Positions 12,032 to 12,044 of a DNA stretch of 12,044 nt are shown piece after piece. The notes below the pieces were generated by a model. The model saw nothing but the letters and a program-made list of their open reading frames with translations. It did not search any database and had not been told where the DNA came from. The position numbers and the translations under genes were made by a program. Origin of the DNA: Thermoplasmatales archaeon (lineage in GTDB: Archaea; Thermoplasmatota; Thermoplasmata; Thermoplasmatales; GCA-001856825); assembly GCA_014874235.1 (NCBI GenBank), contig JACWAC010000027.1:1-12044 (forward strand), in the 5' to 3' direction. Numbering within the stretch: the first letter of the stretch is position 1; each line of letters opens with the position of its first letter.

Positions 12032-12044
12032 ATGAATTCTCTAC
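12032..12044 (+). CDS. Possible start of a gene running off the window
   Basis: ATG followed by codons for Asn-Ser-Leu to the window end, at leaderless distance from a TATA-like sequence. Only four codons are visible, so no product can be named. Confidence 0.3.

Noticed and set aside
1..12044. CRISPR array, tRNA, rRNA or intact insertion sequence
   Set aside because: No regularly spaced long repeats, no tRNA T-loop/anticodon arrangement in the spacers, no rRNA-like sequence, and no transposase ORF with terminal inverted repeats were seen.

Overview
The window reads as chromosomal DNA from a euryarchaeon, most likely Thermoplasmata. The support is a set of archaeal housekeeping genes (deoxyhypusine synthase, pelota, a DtdA-type D-aminoacyl-tRNA deacylase, archaeal-type TyrRS, archaeal MptE, phosphohexuloisomerase) together with promoter style. 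Nearly every transcription unit has an AT-rich TATA-like box centred about 23-30 nt before its start codon, which implies leaderless mRNAs. Genes inside operons are instead preceded by Shine-Dalgarno-like GGAGG or GGTGG. The genus is inference. I saw no CRISPR array, rRNA, tRNA or intact mobile element.

Left part (1-3921, all +): glyA (serine hydroxymethyltransferase), hxlB (6-phospho-3-hexuloisomerase), tyrS (tyrosyl-tRNA synthetase) and dys (deoxyhypusine synthase). tyrS and dys overlap by ATGA and form an operon. dtdA follows on the - strand, tail to tail with dys. It gives a translation-fidelity pair close to tyrS.

Middle (4666-7918): a purine-type phosphoribosyltransferase (+) with an extra, possibly winged-helix, C-terminal segment converges on a carbamate kinase (-) with interlocked stop codons. 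Then come a bacterial-looking alpha/beta hydrolase (+) and an archaeal 8-oxoguanine DNA glycosylase/lyase (-).

Right part (8131-11487, +): a tight five-gene operon in which every junction overlaps. It encodes a 71-aa winged-helix-like protein, a DUF373 membrane protein, MptE (pterin pyrophosphokinase), a Mut7-C PIN-like RNase with zinc ribbon, and pelota (ribosome rescue). This is the most interesting block: a membrane protein of unknown function, cofactor synthesis, a putative RNase and the stalled-ribosome factor are translationally linked. The Mut7-C/PelA pair suggests an archaeal no-go-decay nuclease module. A small ubiquitin/MoaD-like protein ending in Gly-Gly lies convergently on pelA, and their 3' ends share in-register codons.

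Right edge (11686-12031): no intact gene. It holds helically phased TTGAC repeats and short - strand reading frames that may be remains of a decayed gene, then a probable leaderless start at 12032 running off the window.

Metabolic links are loose: SHMT uses a pterin C1 carrier whose synthesis needs MptE; PHI can supply pentose phosphate for PRPP; and the phosphoribosyltransferase consumes PRPP.
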